Positions 8,182 to 16,838 of a DNA stretch of 37,046 bases are shown here, piece by piece. The DNA comes from Minisyncoccota bacterium (GTDB lineage: Bacteria > Patescibacteriota > Minisyncoccia > UBA6257 > 02-FULL-45-10c). The stretch's first letter is position 1; each line of letters starts with the position of its first letter. The translations under genes were made by a program, and so were the position numbers. The notes beneath the pieces were generated by a model that was given only the letters and a program-made list of their open reading frames with translations, made no database searches and was not told where the DNA came from. Where the stretch lies: the NCBI GenBank assembly GCA_028715395.1, contig JAQURY010000006.1, positions 1 to 37,046 of the forward strand, given 5' to 3'.

Positions 8182-8472
8182 ATGGAGAAAATCTTGTGGA
8201 TTAGCATAAGAAAAATCACCGAAGAGGAAGAAGAGGTTATCAAAAAACTGCATGGAAAAAATGTGGCCATACACCACAAAAACGACCATGACTGGAAAAA
8301 AAGCGAGCTCGAAGAACACGGAACCATTTTCTATACTCACGAAAACGATGCCTGCCTTGAACCCATAGCTCATGGGATTCCGGTCAGAGCGTTTTTCCAC
8401 GACCAGAAGCTGGGAACTTCCGTACTTCTCATAGGAAGCTACGAAGCGCCCGTGCGCATCTGGCCCAAATGA
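8182..8472 (+). CDS. Small hypothetical protein, stand-alone gene
   Basis: A 96-residue soluble protein I do not recognise. It starts with WISIRKI and a run of five glutamates (about residues 14-18), and is rich in His and Asp in the middle (VAIHHKNDHDWKK; FYTHEND). No signal peptide or TM is present. The ATG follows CTGGAGGA at good spacing. The gene has its own promoter, and its 3' side carries a strong hairpin and a terminator. The clustered His/Asp residues could bind metal, but no known motif is seen. A long antisense frame covers it; the promoter, ribosome binding site and terminator favour the plus strand. Confidence 0.65.
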   Translation: MEKILWISIRKITEEEEEVIKKLHGKNVAIHHKNDHDWKKSELEEHGTIFYTHENDACLEPIAHGIPVRAFFHDQKLGTSVLLIGSYEAPVRIWPK

Positions 8473-8503
8473 AATCGTCCGCCGATTTTCACCTCCTTTT
8501 TCA

Positions 8504-8532
8504 GTCTCCGGCGCCATCACCGCGCCGGAGAC
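8504..8532. repeat. Perfect GC-rich 11-bp hairpin in the 3' region
   Basis: GTCTCCGGCGC and GCGCCGGAGAC pair around a 7-nt loop (CATCACC). No T tract follows directly. It lies between the stop of the 8182 gene and the terminator at 8543, so it would form the 3' end of that mRNA and could protect it from exonucleases such as the PNPase encoded in this window. Confidence 0.5.
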
Positions 8533-8542
8533 GCAATCATAA

Positions 8543-8577
8543 AAAAATCCCCCGATAAAATCGAGGGATTTTTTATT
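8543..8577. terminator. Bidirectional terminator between convergent genes
   Basis: AAATCCC-CCGA and TCG-AGGGATTT form a stem with a TAAAA loop. An A tract precedes and a T tract follows. It serves the plus-strand 8182 gene and the minus-strand Cys-repeat gene. Confidence 0.75.
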
Positions 8578-10608
8578 TTATTTACTAAACAGAGATTTGA
8601 AAAACTGAAGGACTGTTCCGATTAATGAATGCTGATTAACCGATCCGCTGGGTTCGCCCGTTGGCGTTGGCTCTGGCGGTGTTGCCGGAGGAGTTGTCTC
8701 GCTTCCCGGACCAGGGCCGACCTGTTGCGGCTCTACATACTGCTGCATCGGCTGAGTTGAACCGGGCTGCATAGTTCCGCCTCCGCCCGGACCCATTATA
8801 GTTTCTTGCTGAACAGGCGCCGGACCGGATTGATTCGGCTGCTGCGTACCAGGCATCATCTGCTGATTAGTTGGCGACATTCCTGGCGACGTTTGATTCA
8901 TTTGTTGCCCGCCCATAATTTGCTGACCGGGCATAGCGGGATTTATTTCGTTAAATTCTTCTGTTCCGGGCTTCATTATTCCCTGCTGCATATCCTGAAT
9001 TTTTTGCAAAGGATTAAACTGGCCAGGTTGCTGCTGAATATACTGACCTTCCATTCCTTGTGTTCCTTGAGTTCCCTGCATCGGCGGCTGTTGCGCGCAG
9101 TTTTCACCTTCACACTTCGGCATCATTCCACCCGAAGTACCAGGCATCATTTGCTGACAATCATCTCCTTCGCATTGCTGCGTATTCTTGCATTGATCAG
9201 GATTAGTCTCGCAATAACTCTTGCACTCTTCGGGGGTTTTGCATCCTCCCGGACCTGACTGCGGCGGCATCATTTGGCCGCCAGGATTCGTTGTTCCCGG
9301 ACCAGGCTGAAATTGCCCGTTGTTGTCTCCAGGCGCCATATTGCCGCCTTCTCCCGGACCGCCTTGCCCTTTCGGCATATACTGGTCAAAACACGTTTTC
9401 ATTTTGTCGCCAAAATCTCTTGTCGGCATCACTGTTCCCGATTGGAATTTTTCAGCCACAGCTTCTCCGCCAGCCGCTTCTATAATGCATGTTTTAACAT
9501 CCTGCGGAGCCTGATTCATTGTATTGGTAAAATTTTCTTTAAAATCCGCTTTGCCTTTTTCCATTCTTTGCAATTCTTCTTCCGGAATCATTCCGTTGTC
9601 TTTTCCAAATTGGAAACAAGTTTCCTGATTGTCAGGATTATTGCAAAACGCTTCGCATTCATCCTTACTCTTGCATCCGCCCGGTCCCTTGCCCTTGGTT
9701 TTTTTCGCCATCTCGGCCTCTTTTTCATTCATCATTCCCGCAGCCACAGAAAAGTTAATGCACTCTTCCATGTGCTCTTCGCTTTGGCAATACGCATCGC
9801 ACGCCTCCTGTCCTTTGCATGCCGGTGGCTTCACTCCTTTCTTTATGGCCTGCAACATTTTTTGAGATTGTTCTTTCTGGTTTTCATCCATCATTCCGGA
9901 TTCAATGGCAAAATTCATGCAAGTTTCCATATTGTCAGGATTACTGCAATATTCATCGCAAGCTTCCTTTCCTTTGCACGGAGGCGGCGTCACGCCCTTT
10001 TTAAGGGCGGCTAACATTTTTTGCGCATTCTCCAATTCTTTACCCTGCATAAATCCGGATTCTATTCCAAAATTAATGCACTCTTCCATGTGGGCTGATT
10101 CTTCGCAATAAGCGTCACATTCTTTTTTGGTCTTGCACGCCGGCGGCTTAACTCCTTTTTTAATAGCGGCCTGAACTTTTTTGGCATTATCCAGCTCGTT
10201 TGCCGGTATTAAATTATTTTTTTCGGCAAAGGCTATGCACGCGTCGATATGATCGGTATTTCCGCAATATTCATCGCAAGCATCCTTTCCTTTGCATCCG
10301 CCCGGGCCAACCATTCCTGCATCTTTAAATTTTTTGGCTGAGATTAACTCTTCTTCGCTTAATAAATTATATTTTTCGGCAAAAGCCAAGCATGCCCCCG
10401 TATTTTTGGAACTATCACAATAAGTTTTACATGCTTCTTTATCCTGGCAATTTCCCAATTCCTGAATGGGGTAGCTGATATCTCCGGGCATTTTCTGCTC
10501 TTGAGGCTGAAGCGTTGTTTGAGTTTGCGCAATCGCGCCATTTATAATTACGGCCGAGCATACGACGCTGAAACCTAAAATTAATAAACTTAATAGATAT
10601 TTTTTCAT
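8578..10608 (-). CDS. Large secreted Cys-repeat protein with Gln/Pro/Gly-rich region
   Basis: A 676-residue exported protein. The first 30 residues form a signal peptide (MKKYLLSLLILGFSVVCSAV, cleavage near INGAIA-Q). Residues about 50-330 contain six tandem units of about 45 residues. Each has the pattern C-x5-C-x3-C-x8-C (for example CKGKEACDEYC, then a C about 9 further on), followed by an amphipathic helix and a KKGVKPPAC-type link. A seventh, degenerate copy appears later (CKTPEECKSYC). The rest is low-complexity Gln/Met/Pro/Gly with many GPGG and QQMMPG stretches. Four Cys per unit suggest two disulfides or a metal site. The ATG at 10608 is preferred over an in-frame TTG at 10620 and lies 4 bp after the previous gene, so the two form an operon. 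Function unknown; probably a cell-surface or extracellular protein. Confidence 0.75.
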   Translation of the reverse strand: MKKYLLSLLILGFSVVCSAVIINGAIAQTQTTLQPQEQKMPGDISYPIQELGNCQDKEACKTYCDSSKNTGACLAFAEKYNLLSEEELISAKKFKDAGMVGPGGCKGKDACDEYCGNTDHIDACIAFAEKNNLIPANELDNAKKVQAAIKKGVKPPACKTKKECDAYCEESAHMEECINFGIESGFMQGKELENAQKMLAALKKGVTPPPCKGKEACDEYCSNPDNMETCMNFAIESGMMDENQKEQSQKMLQAIKKGVKPPACKGQEACDAYCQSEEHMEECINFSVAAGMMNEKEAEMAKKTKGKGPGGCKSKDECEAFCNNPDNQETCFQFGKDNGMIPEEELQRMEKGKADFKENFTNTMNQAPQDVKTCIIEAAGGEAVAEKFQSGTVMPTRDFGDKMKTCFDQYMPKGQGGPGEGGNMAPGDNNGQFQPGPGTTNPGGQMMPPQSGPGGCKTPEECKSYCETNPDQCKNTQQCEGDDCQQMMPGTSGGMMPKCEGENCAQQPPMQGTQGTQGMEGQYIQQQPGQFNPLQKIQDMQQGIMKPGTEEFNEINPAMPGQQIMGGQQMNQTSPGMSPTNQQMMPGTQQPNQSGPAPVQQETIMGPGGGGTMQPGSTQPMQQYVEPQQVGPGPGSETTPPATPPEPTPTGEPSGSVNQHSLIGTVLQFFKSLFSK

Positions 10609-10612
10609 ATTT

Positions 10613-10876
10613 TTATTCAAAAGGATTTGTTTGTATATCCTTGAATGGATTAGTTTGGTCGACCGGATTTATATTTGGCTTATTTTCCAAAGGATTGGTA
10701 TTTATGTCCGGCAAAACGGCGCCCGTAATATCTTCCAATGCCTGCGTCGCGGCATCGCCGGCTTGATTGGCGGAATTAATTGCCGATGAAGTCTGCATTT
10801 TCTTCCAATAAAAATATCCTCCGACTCCCGCCCCGACAATTACGACCGCAATTAATATTATAATTATTTTTTTCAT
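10613..10876 (-). CDS. Small single-TM protein with NPF/NPL repeats
   Basis: An 87-residue protein with an N-terminal TM helix (residues 3-24, IIIILIAVVIVGAGVGGYFYW), a short Lys pair and a soluble Asn/Asp-rich outer part. The C-terminal third repeats short Asn-Pro motifs (TNPLEN, INPVDQ, TNPFKD, TNPFE). It lies directly upstream of the Cys-repeat protein with only 4 bp between stop and ATG, so it may help anchor or assemble that protein. No known domain is recognised. Confidence 0.65.
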   Translation of the reverse strand: MKKIIIILIAVVIVGAGVGGYFYWKKMQTSSAINSANQAGDAATQALEDITGAVLPDINTNPLENKPNINPVDQTNPFKDIQTNPFE

Positions 10877-10951
10877 TTTTTTGTTTAATTTATAAAAAAC
10901 GACCTTGGTTTATATACCTTCTATTATATAACTCCCCAACAACACCGCAAG

Positions 10952-11722
10952 CTATTTTTTAAAAGCCCTAAAAAACAAAGACAAAACGAATATTACTGTT
11001 CCCACCAGAATAAAAATCGGGCCGGGAGGATAGCTATAATAGCCGGAAATATATACTCCCAACACCGCCGAAATAACGCCGAAGAAAACGCTGGACAACA
11101 TAAAACCGCTTAAGCTTCTGGAAACATTTTTGGCGGCGGCAGCCGGAATAATTATCAGCGCGCCCATCAAAAGCGCTCCGATAAACTTGATTCCAAGCGC
11201 CACGCCCAGCGCGAAAAGCATCAAATAAACAAATTCCAGCTGTTTTGACTTTATTCCGATTGAATGCGCCATTTCCTGAGAAACCATATGGAGGGCCAAC
11301 TTTTTATGTATAGCCGCCAGCACGACAATTAAAATAATCGAAAAAAACATGGAAACCGCCACGTCTGTCCAGGAAAGCTTGGATATATCTCCCAAAAGGG
11401 CTTCCAATAATTCCAGCTGCGGTATTAAAATCGCTCCCAGCGCCAGAGACGCGGTAAAAAATACCCCGACTATCGTTTCCACGGCAAGCTTACTATTATA
11501 TTCCAACAGCCAAATACCAATAACGGCGATAAACAAAAATGCCACGGCGCCAATAAACGGATTTATTTTGAAAAATAATGCCAAAGCCAAGCCCGGCAAA
11601 GCCACATGGGAAAGCGCGTCGCCCACCAAAGACATTCTTTTTAAAATCGCGAATACGCCAAGCAGACTGGCCGCGGCCGATATTGAAATTCCCACCAATA
11701 ATTGAGGCAAAATGTTATCCAT
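10952..11722 (-). CDS. ABC-3 family metal transporter permease (ZnuB/MntB-like)
   Basis: A 256-residue membrane protein with about eight hydrophobic helices. The start (LVGISISAAASLLGVFAILKRMSLVGDALSHVALPG) contains the family signature in which a cytosolic loop (SLVGDALSHVALPGLA) contacts the ATPase. The central GAILIPQLE and the late GALLMGALIIIPAAAAKNVS segment also match the ABC-3 family of Zn/Mn/Fe importers. It is 2 bp downstream of its ATPase gene. No substrate-binding lipoprotein (ZnuA) gene is in the window. The metal cannot be told from sequence. Confidence 0.88.
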   Translation of the reverse strand: MDNILPQLLVGISISAAASLLGVFAILKRMSLVGDALSHVALPGLALALFFKINPFIGAVAFLFIAVIGIWLLEYNSKLAVETIVGVFFTASLALGAILIPQLELLEALLGDISKLSWTDVAVSMFFSIILIVVLAAIHKKLALHMVSQEMAHSIGIKSKQLEFVYLMLFALGVALGIKFIGALLMGALIIIPAAAAKNVSRSLSGFMLSSVFFGVISAVLGVYISGYYSYPPGPIFILVGTVIFVLSLFFRAFKK

Positions 11723-11724
11723 GT

Positions 11725-12438
11725 TTAATGTTTATGGTGTTCTTGATGATTGTGCTGATAAAAACCCCTTTCGCCGCCGTATAGCTCTTCAATGTTTTGC
11801 GCTTTTAGCGCTTCTTCGGGAACTCCAAAACAAACTTTTTTTCTGTTTAAGCATAAAACCTGTTCGGCATATTTATAAACCACATTTAATTCGTGCGAAA
11901 TCATTATAATCGTAAGATTCATTTTATTTTCCAAATCATGAAGCAATTTATAAATGGATTCCTGCCCCTTAATGTCTATATCCGCAGTCGGCTCGTCAAA
12001 TAATAAAATATCCGGCCTGCCCAAAAGCGCCCAAGCAATTAAAACTCTCTGGCGCTGGCCAACGGAAATCTCGCCAAGTCCGCTATTCAGCATATCTGCG
12101 GACAAAGAAACCCAGCCCAGCGCTTCTTTGGCTTTTTCTTTTGATAAATTTTTAATGCCTCGCAATTTCAAAAACTCCAAAACCGTAAGCGGAATATCCG
12201 TTTCAATTTCCATTCTTTGCGGAACATAACCGATTGTCGTTCCTTTGCGCCATTTAATTTCTCCCTGGTAAGGAATCAGGCCGAGCAACGCCTTGAATAA
12301 AGTTGTTTTGCCCGCGCCGTTCGGGCCGATAACCGCAGTGACATCACCCTGGTTAACTTCAAAGCTGACATCGTCAACAATGGCTTCTTTGCTAAATTTC
12401 ACGGTTAAATTCTCAACTGATAAAATCGGTTCGTTCAT
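11725..12438 (-). CDS. ABC transporter ATPase for metal import (ZnuC/MntA-like), His-rich tail
   Basis: A 237-residue ABC ATPase. Walker A GPNGAGKTT (about 38-46), Q-loop GYVPQRMEIE, signature ISVGQRQR (in place of LSGGQ), Walker B ILLFDEPTADID and the switch histidine in MISHELNVV are all visible. The C terminus (FYQHNHQEHHKH) is rich in His and may sense or bind the transported metal. The frame is open upstream to a GTG at 12465 inside tRNA-Lys, so the ATG at 12438 is chosen. It is paired with the permease gene 2 bp downstream. Confidence 0.88.
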   Translation of the reverse strand: MNEPILSVENLTVKFSKEAIVDDVSFEVNQGDVTAVIGPNGAGKTTLFKALLGLIPYQGEIKWRKGTTIGYVPQRMEIETDIPLTVLEFLKLRGIKNLSKEKAKEALGWVSLSADMLNSGLGEISVGQRQRVLIAWALLGRPDILLFDEPTADIDIKGQESIYKLLHDLENKMNLTIIMISHELNVVYKYAEQVLCLNRKKVCFGVPEEALKAQNIEELYGGERGFYQHNHQEHHKH

Positions 12439-12460
12439 ATTTAATAGTTTAACATACGAG

Positions 12461-12533
12461 TACACCCAGTAGGGATCGAACCTACGACCGTCTCCTTAAG
12501 AGGGAGCTGCTCTACCAGCTGAGCTATGGGTGC
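12461..12533 (-). tRNA. tRNA-Lys (CTT)
   Basis: A 73-nt cloverleaf. Acceptor GCACCCA pairs with TGGGTGT (first pair G-U), discriminator A. D arm GCTC/GAGC. Anticodon loop CTCTTAA gives CTT; the outermost pair of the anticodon stem is a mismatch. T arm GTAGG-TTCGATC-CCTAC. CCA not encoded. Confidence 0.9.
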
Positions 12534-12578
12534 ATATTTCCTTTATAAATTATCACTTTTCTTCAAAATTTTCCAGTT

Positions 12579-14675
12579 TTACTCCAAATGTATCTGCTTT
12601 TCAAACTTTTTAAAGCGGACAGAAAGAAGCGGGTGGTTTTTGAAATCGGGGTCGTTGGAAAAAATTTCTTCGGCGGCAGAACGCGCGGATTTTACCATTT
12701 CCATATTTTGAAGCGCCCGCATGGCGATATCGGGAAAACCGGTCTGGGTCTCGCCCATAAATTGTCCTGGACCGCGGAGCTCCAAATCTTTTTCCGCCAG
12801 TTCAAATCCGTTTTTCGCCGTCAACAAAGAATTCAATCTTCTCTGGACTGTGTCGGAAGTTGAATCCGTAAATAATAAACAAAACGACTGATGCACGCCT
12901 CTGCCAACGCGTCCGCGGAATTGATAAAGCTGGGCCAAGCCGAATCTGTCCGCGCCTTCAATCATCATTATGGTGGCGTTCGGCACATCAACACCCACCT
13001 CAATAACCGAAGTGGAAACTAAAATATCGAATTTTTTGTCTTTGAAGTCCTTCATAATCTGTTCTTTTTCTTTGGACTTCATTTTCCCGTGAAGCATTAC
13101 CAATTTAAGCTTTGGGAAAATCTGCTGCGATAATTTTTCAAATTCCTGCTTGACGGATTTAAGCTCCAGCATTTTTTTCTGCATTTCGGTAAGAATTTTT
13201 CCTTCTTCTTGCTGTCCCGGCTCAATACGCGGGCAAATCACGAATGCCTGCCGTCCTTTTTTAATCTGTTCTTCAATAAAACCATAGGCCTTCTGGCGGT
13301 TTTCGGGAGCAACCACTTTCGTGACAATCGGTTTTCTGTCAGCGGGAAGCTCCGTAATCGTTGAAAGCTCCAAATCGCCGAAAATTGTCAGAGAAAGCGT
13401 CCGCGGAATCGGCGTAGCGGACATGCTTAAAAAATGCGGCACCAATTTTTGATTCCTTAAAAGCGTCGCCCTTTGCTCCACTCCGAATCTATGCTGCTCA
13501 TCCACTACCGCCAAGGCCAATTCTTTAAACTTCACGCCTTTTTGGATAATAGCGTGAGTGCCAACGACAATTTTGAAGACGCCATTTTCAACATCGCGGA
13601 GAATAGTTTTCTTGTCGGCGGTAGCGCCGGTTAAAAGACAGACGTCATGGTCGAATTCCGGAAATAATTTCGTAATTGTCTGAAAATGCTGCTGAGCCAG
13701 AACTTCCGTTGGCGCCAAAAACGCGGCCTGTTTGCCGTTTTTTGAAGCCATAATCGCCGCCAAAGCGGCTATCACCGTTTTTCCCGAACCGACATCTCCC
13801 TGAAGCAGGCGATTCATGGGGCGCGGTTTTTTAATATCGGAAATTATTTCGTGCAAACTTTTTTTCTGGGATTCGGTCAGCGCGAAAGGCAGTTCTTCGG
13901 TTAATTTTCGCAAATAATCAACATCAACATCCAAAGCAATAGCTTTTTCCTGCGCCAGCTTTGATTTTATTTTCAAATTGTTAAGCTGGAGCAAAAATAA
14001 TTCTTCAAACGCGAATCTTTTCCGCGCGCCCTCAGCCTCGCTTAAATTAAGCGGAAAATGTATTTTTCTGATTGCCAGATTTATTTCCGGAAGAACATAT
14101 TTTTTCAAAATTTCCGGCGGCATAAAATCGTCAATGTGATCGATTTCCTTGAGAATCGGCTTAAGAATGAATCTGATTCCTTTGGAAGTAATTCCTCTCG
14201 TTTCAGGATAAACAGGAATCACACCCGCAGTATGTTTAGGGCCATTCATAGCGCCGGACGAGCCCCTGGAAGAAGTTACTTCATAAGTCGGATTGGAAAG
14301 ATAAATCTCATTTTTGGAGGAAATTATTTTTCCGGCAAAATTCGCTTCCGAACCCTGATGGAGAATTTTCCCTATATAGGGCTGATTAAACCAAACCGCT
14401 TTTATTCCGCCGGTATCGTCAATAATAAGCGCCTCAACAATTATCATGTTTTTTTTCCAACTGCGGCGGATGCTTATTTTATTGATTACACCGTGAATTG
14501 TCGCCGGCTGATTAATGGCCAGTTCGCCGATGGGAACTATTTTTGAATAATCGTCGTAACGAAACGGAAAATGCCAAAGCAGGTCTTTGACGGTTTTTAT
14601 TTTCAGCTTTTCAAACTGTTTTACAAATTTCGGTCCAATGCCGCTTATTTTTGAAATCTCAGCAGAGAGTTCCAT
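12579..14675 (-). CDS. recG: ATP-dependent DNA helicase RecG
   Basis: A 698-residue superfamily 2 helicase that regresses stalled replication forks and migrates Holliday junctions. The N-terminal wedge/OB region includes GIGPKFVKQFEKLKIKTVKDLLWHFPFRYDD. Walker A is GDVGSGKT (293-300), motif II is DEQH (392-395), followed by MSATPIPRTL (motif III). The C-terminal helicase lobe has VGVDVPNA and QFRGRVGRG. The RecG-specific end is also there (LRGPGQFMGETQTGFPD). Length is normal for the family. It lies just upstream of tRNA-Lys on the same strand. Confidence 0.96.
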   Translation of the reverse strand: MELSAEISKISGIGPKFVKQFEKLKIKTVKDLLWHFPFRYDDYSKIVPIGELAINQPATIHGVINKISIRRSWKKNMIIVEALIIDDTGGIKAVWFNQPYIGKILHQGSEANFAGKIISSKNEIYLSNPTYEVTSSRGSSGAMNGPKHTAGVIPVYPETRGITSKGIRFILKPILKEIDHIDDFMPPEILKKYVLPEINLAIRKIHFPLNLSEAEGARKRFAFEELFLLQLNNLKIKSKLAQEKAIALDVDVDYLRKLTEELPFALTESQKKSLHEIISDIKKPRPMNRLLQGDVGSGKTVIAALAAIMASKNGKQAAFLAPTEVLAQQHFQTITKLFPEFDHDVCLLTGATADKKTILRDVENGVFKIVVGTHAIIQKGVKFKELALAVVDEQHRFGVEQRATLLRNQKLVPHFLSMSATPIPRTLSLTIFGDLELSTITELPADRKPIVTKVVAPENRQKAYGFIEEQIKKGRQAFVICPRIEPGQQEEGKILTEMQKKMLELKSVKQEFEKLSQQIFPKLKLVMLHGKMKSKEKEQIMKDFKDKKFDILVSTSVIEVGVDVPNATIMMIEGADRFGLAQLYQFRGRVGRGVHQSFCLLFTDSTSDTVQRRLNSLLTAKNGFELAEKDLELRGPGQFMGETQTGFPDIAMRALQNMEMVKSARSAAEEIFSNDPDFKNHPLLSVRFKKFEKQIHLE

Positions 14676-14762
14676 TGAATTGCGTATATTATAGCAAATT
14701 TTGGAAAAATTCGCCTCTCTTCTAAAATTAATGACTGGAAACCCTAGACAATATTATAACTA

Positions 14763-15209
14763 TTATTTCTCAAGAATTTTTTTAAGCTGGTCAATAACTG
14801 CTTTTTCCCAATGTTTCATTGAATACCAGTACAGCAACGGCACGGCGATTACGCGCAGCCATTTTTTATGAATGGCGACTTGATAGGTATAGTCAATCAA
14901 AGTTCCATTAGTATGTTCAGAAAGCAACAGTTCTTCATGTCCGGAAGTCCCAAATTGATAACTGTCATTATCCGAGATAAAGCCTTTTCCCGGGAGAATT
15001 TGAGTCTTCATTTTTACCCGGAATCTTTTACCGAACGACCTTGCAGTTGCGTCCATCTCTAAATAATTTCCTTCCCGTTTATTAATCTGTATTGATTCGG
15101 CAACCTTTGGAAAATTCTCCGGAAATTTTTCGAAGTCGGTCATTATTCTGAATACATCATTAACAGGAGCTTTAACGACCCATTGTTTGTGAAGTGTTAT
15201 TTCATTCAT
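14763..15209 (-). CDS. SRPBCC-fold (START/polyketide cyclase-like) protein
   Basis: A 148-residue protein with the helix-grip pattern: a first strand (ITLHKQWVVKAPVNDVFRIMTDFEKFPENFPKV), a long strand-rich middle, and a C-terminal amphipathic helix (MKHWEKAVIDQLKKILEK). This matches coenzyme Q-binding COQ10/START-like proteins, which bind hydrophobic ligands. No signal peptide. A short hydrophobic run (LRVIAVPLLYWYSM) precedes the last helix and could line the pocket or touch the membrane. Ligand unknown. Confidence 0.75.
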   Translation of the reverse strand: MNEITLHKQWVVKAPVNDVFRIMTDFEKFPENFPKVAESIQINKREGNYLEMDATARSFGKRFRVKMKTQILPGKGFISDNDSYQFGTSGHEELLLSEHTNGTLIDYTYQVAIHKKWLRVIAVPLLYWYSMKHWEKAVIDQLKKILEK

Positions 15210-15382
15210 GTATGGTATTTTTACAATAATTTGCTGGGAATCGTGGATACTTTTCGAACTTTTAATTGGGTTGAAAATATAAAATACCCAGAATTAGTAC
15301 TTCGGGAAGTAAAACATTTTCTTTCGATGTATTAAGTTTTCTATTTTTCATATTAGTAATTATATCTTAGATAAGTAAGGTG

Positions 15383-15407
15383 GAGAAAGTTATCCTTTTG
15401 GGTAAGT
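15383..15407. repeat. Left copy of a 25-nt near-identical direct repeat
   Basis: It matches 18789-18813 at 22 of 25 positions; the three differences are all transitions. The core is an imperfect dyad, TTATCC-TTTT-GGGTAA. The two copies bracket the STAS/GHKL/XRE module. Confidence 0.6.
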
Positions 15408-15444
15408 TATTAATTGTTTGAGGAATCTAATATATTATTGATAT

Positions 15445-16815
15445 TTAATAATATATTATTTCTAATGGCTTTTTATAACCATTGATATCCCTTGATGGAT
15501 TTGGAAATTTTATCAAACAAGTAAATTCCTCCGGCAAATCTCTCCAATTATCAATAAGGTATCTCGCAGCCCCTCTTGTTCCATTAACATGGAAGCCAAA
15601 TGCAAGAATAATAATTCTACCCCCATCATTAATTCTTTCTAAAATACCGTAATCGTAATCGATACTTGGAGTTGCAATAGTCTCGCCATTGCTTCTATTT
15701 ACAAAAACATTATTTACAAACGCCAACTTTGATTTTTCTTGAAAATATTTTGTTGCCCAATTATAACCAGGACCGCCTATGGTTAATATATTTGTTTCTT
15801 TGTCTGCTTCAACTTGGATATCATTCTGTGGAAATTTATATTCTACTTTTGTAACATCAAAAGTTGAAAATTTCATAAACCTAATAAAAAGATTATCTTT
15901 TTCTCCTATTAAACTTAATAAATCGAATACTTCCTTTGTTGCCCTAAACTCATTTTCTGGGACAGCGGGTCCTTCATATAAATTTTGAGCTCCCCCTATG
16001 TCAATTCCACCCTTAACACCTATAGTAGAAACATATATCGATAATCGATTTTTCTTGTCTAAACCAAATATTCTGTATATTTTTCTTTTATTAGTAAGGG
16101 CAAATATAATAAATATTATAATTGCTCCGATCAAAGCAAAAAGAAAGTTGGCCCAAACATTTTGCCATACTGTTTTATTAAATAAATAATTGATTGTTGT
16201 ACCCATAATAAAAGTTGATTTCTCTTTATTTAAAGAATATATAGGCTTACAACTTGCATTAATTGAGCCTGGACTAACTTCTGGAAAATCACAACGTACA
16301 ATAATTTCTTTTTCTCCAATTTCTTCTCCATTTACGTCGTACGTGTCAAATTTATAAGATAAATCCAAAATAACTTGTCCTTTAAATTCTTTTATGATAT
16401 TTATCGTATAACTCCAGCCTGTTTTTCCGTTGCCAGGTACTAATAAACGGCCACCGACAAATGCCTCGGAAGCCCCTCCGTCACTAGAAACTTTTTTGAT
16501 AATATCTTGATAATTTGATAATTCAACAAAACCTGCTTGTTTACCACTATTTGAGAATTTAACCGTTAAAAGTACGTCCTTAACCTTTCGAGAAGATGCA
16601 TTTAAATTATATTTTTCTCCTTCTAACCAACTTCTATCTTTTATTATACTTCCCGTATCATCTAATATCTGTAAATTAACATCTTCGATATTTACGTGTG
16701 GTCCTAAATCGTTTGATTTTAATTGATAAGTTTCACAAGCAAGCCAAATTGTCCCGATAGCCAAAACTAAAGTGAAAATATTAGTAACCCATTGTTCTTT
16801 TATCCACTTAAACAT
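15445..16815 (-). CDS. Two-TM protein with outer beta domain and cytosolic Rossmann-like domain
   Basis: A 456-residue protein not assigned to a known family. TM1 is residues 11-28 (TNIFTLVLAIGTIWLACE) and TM2 is about 222-240 (ANFLFALIGAIIIFIIFAL). The segment between (30-215) has strand-rich, Ig-like features (VLLTVKFSNSGKQAGFVEL; GQVILDLSYKFDTY) and would lie outside. The cytosolic part (258-456) alternates strands and helices and contains TIGGPGYNWATKYF (345-358) and GFHVNGTRGAARYLIDNW (407-424). These Gly-rich turns suggest a Rossmann-like (possibly SLOG-like) nucleotide-sensing fold; that is a weak inference. Base composition is more AT-rich than its left neighbours. Its ATG is only 23 bp from the ATG of a divergent XRE gene. 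Confidence 0.65.
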   Translation of the reverse strand: MFKWIKEQWVTNIFTLVLAIGTIWLACETYQLKSNDLGPHVNIEDVNLQILDDTGSIIKDRSWLEGEKYNLNASSRKVKDVLLTVKFSNSGKQAGFVELSNYQDIIKKVSSDGGASEAFVGGRLLVPGNGKTGWSYTINIIKEFKGQVILDLSYKFDTYDVNGEEIGEKEIIVRCDFPEVSPGSINASCKPIYSLNKEKSTFIMGTTINYLFNKTVWQNVWANFLFALIGAIIIFIIFALTNKRKIYRIFGLDKKNRLSIYVSTIGVKGGIDIGGAQNLYEGPAVPENEFRATKEVFDLLSLIGEKDNLFIRFMKFSTFDVTKVEYKFPQNDIQVEADKETNILTIGGPGYNWATKYFQEKSKLAFVNNVFVNRSNGETIATPSIDYDYGILERINDGGRIIILAFGFHVNGTRGAARYLIDNWRDLPEEFTCLIKFPNPSRDINGYKKPLEIIYY

Positions 16816-16838
16816 ATTAAAATAAATATAGTCTTTTT

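Noticed and set aside
8113-8520. Minus-strand 135-codon frame over the 8182 gene
   Set aside because: The plus-strand gene has promoter, Shine-Dalgarno and terminator; the minus frame has none.
9274-10014. 246-codon plus-strand open frame
   Set aside because: It is antisense to the Cys-repeat gene; its Arg/His/Leu/Ser-rich translation reflects the repeat, with no ribosome binding site.
12439-12465. GTG start for the metal-transporter ATPase
   Set aside because: It lies at the end of tRNA-Lys; the ATG at 12438 fits the family start.
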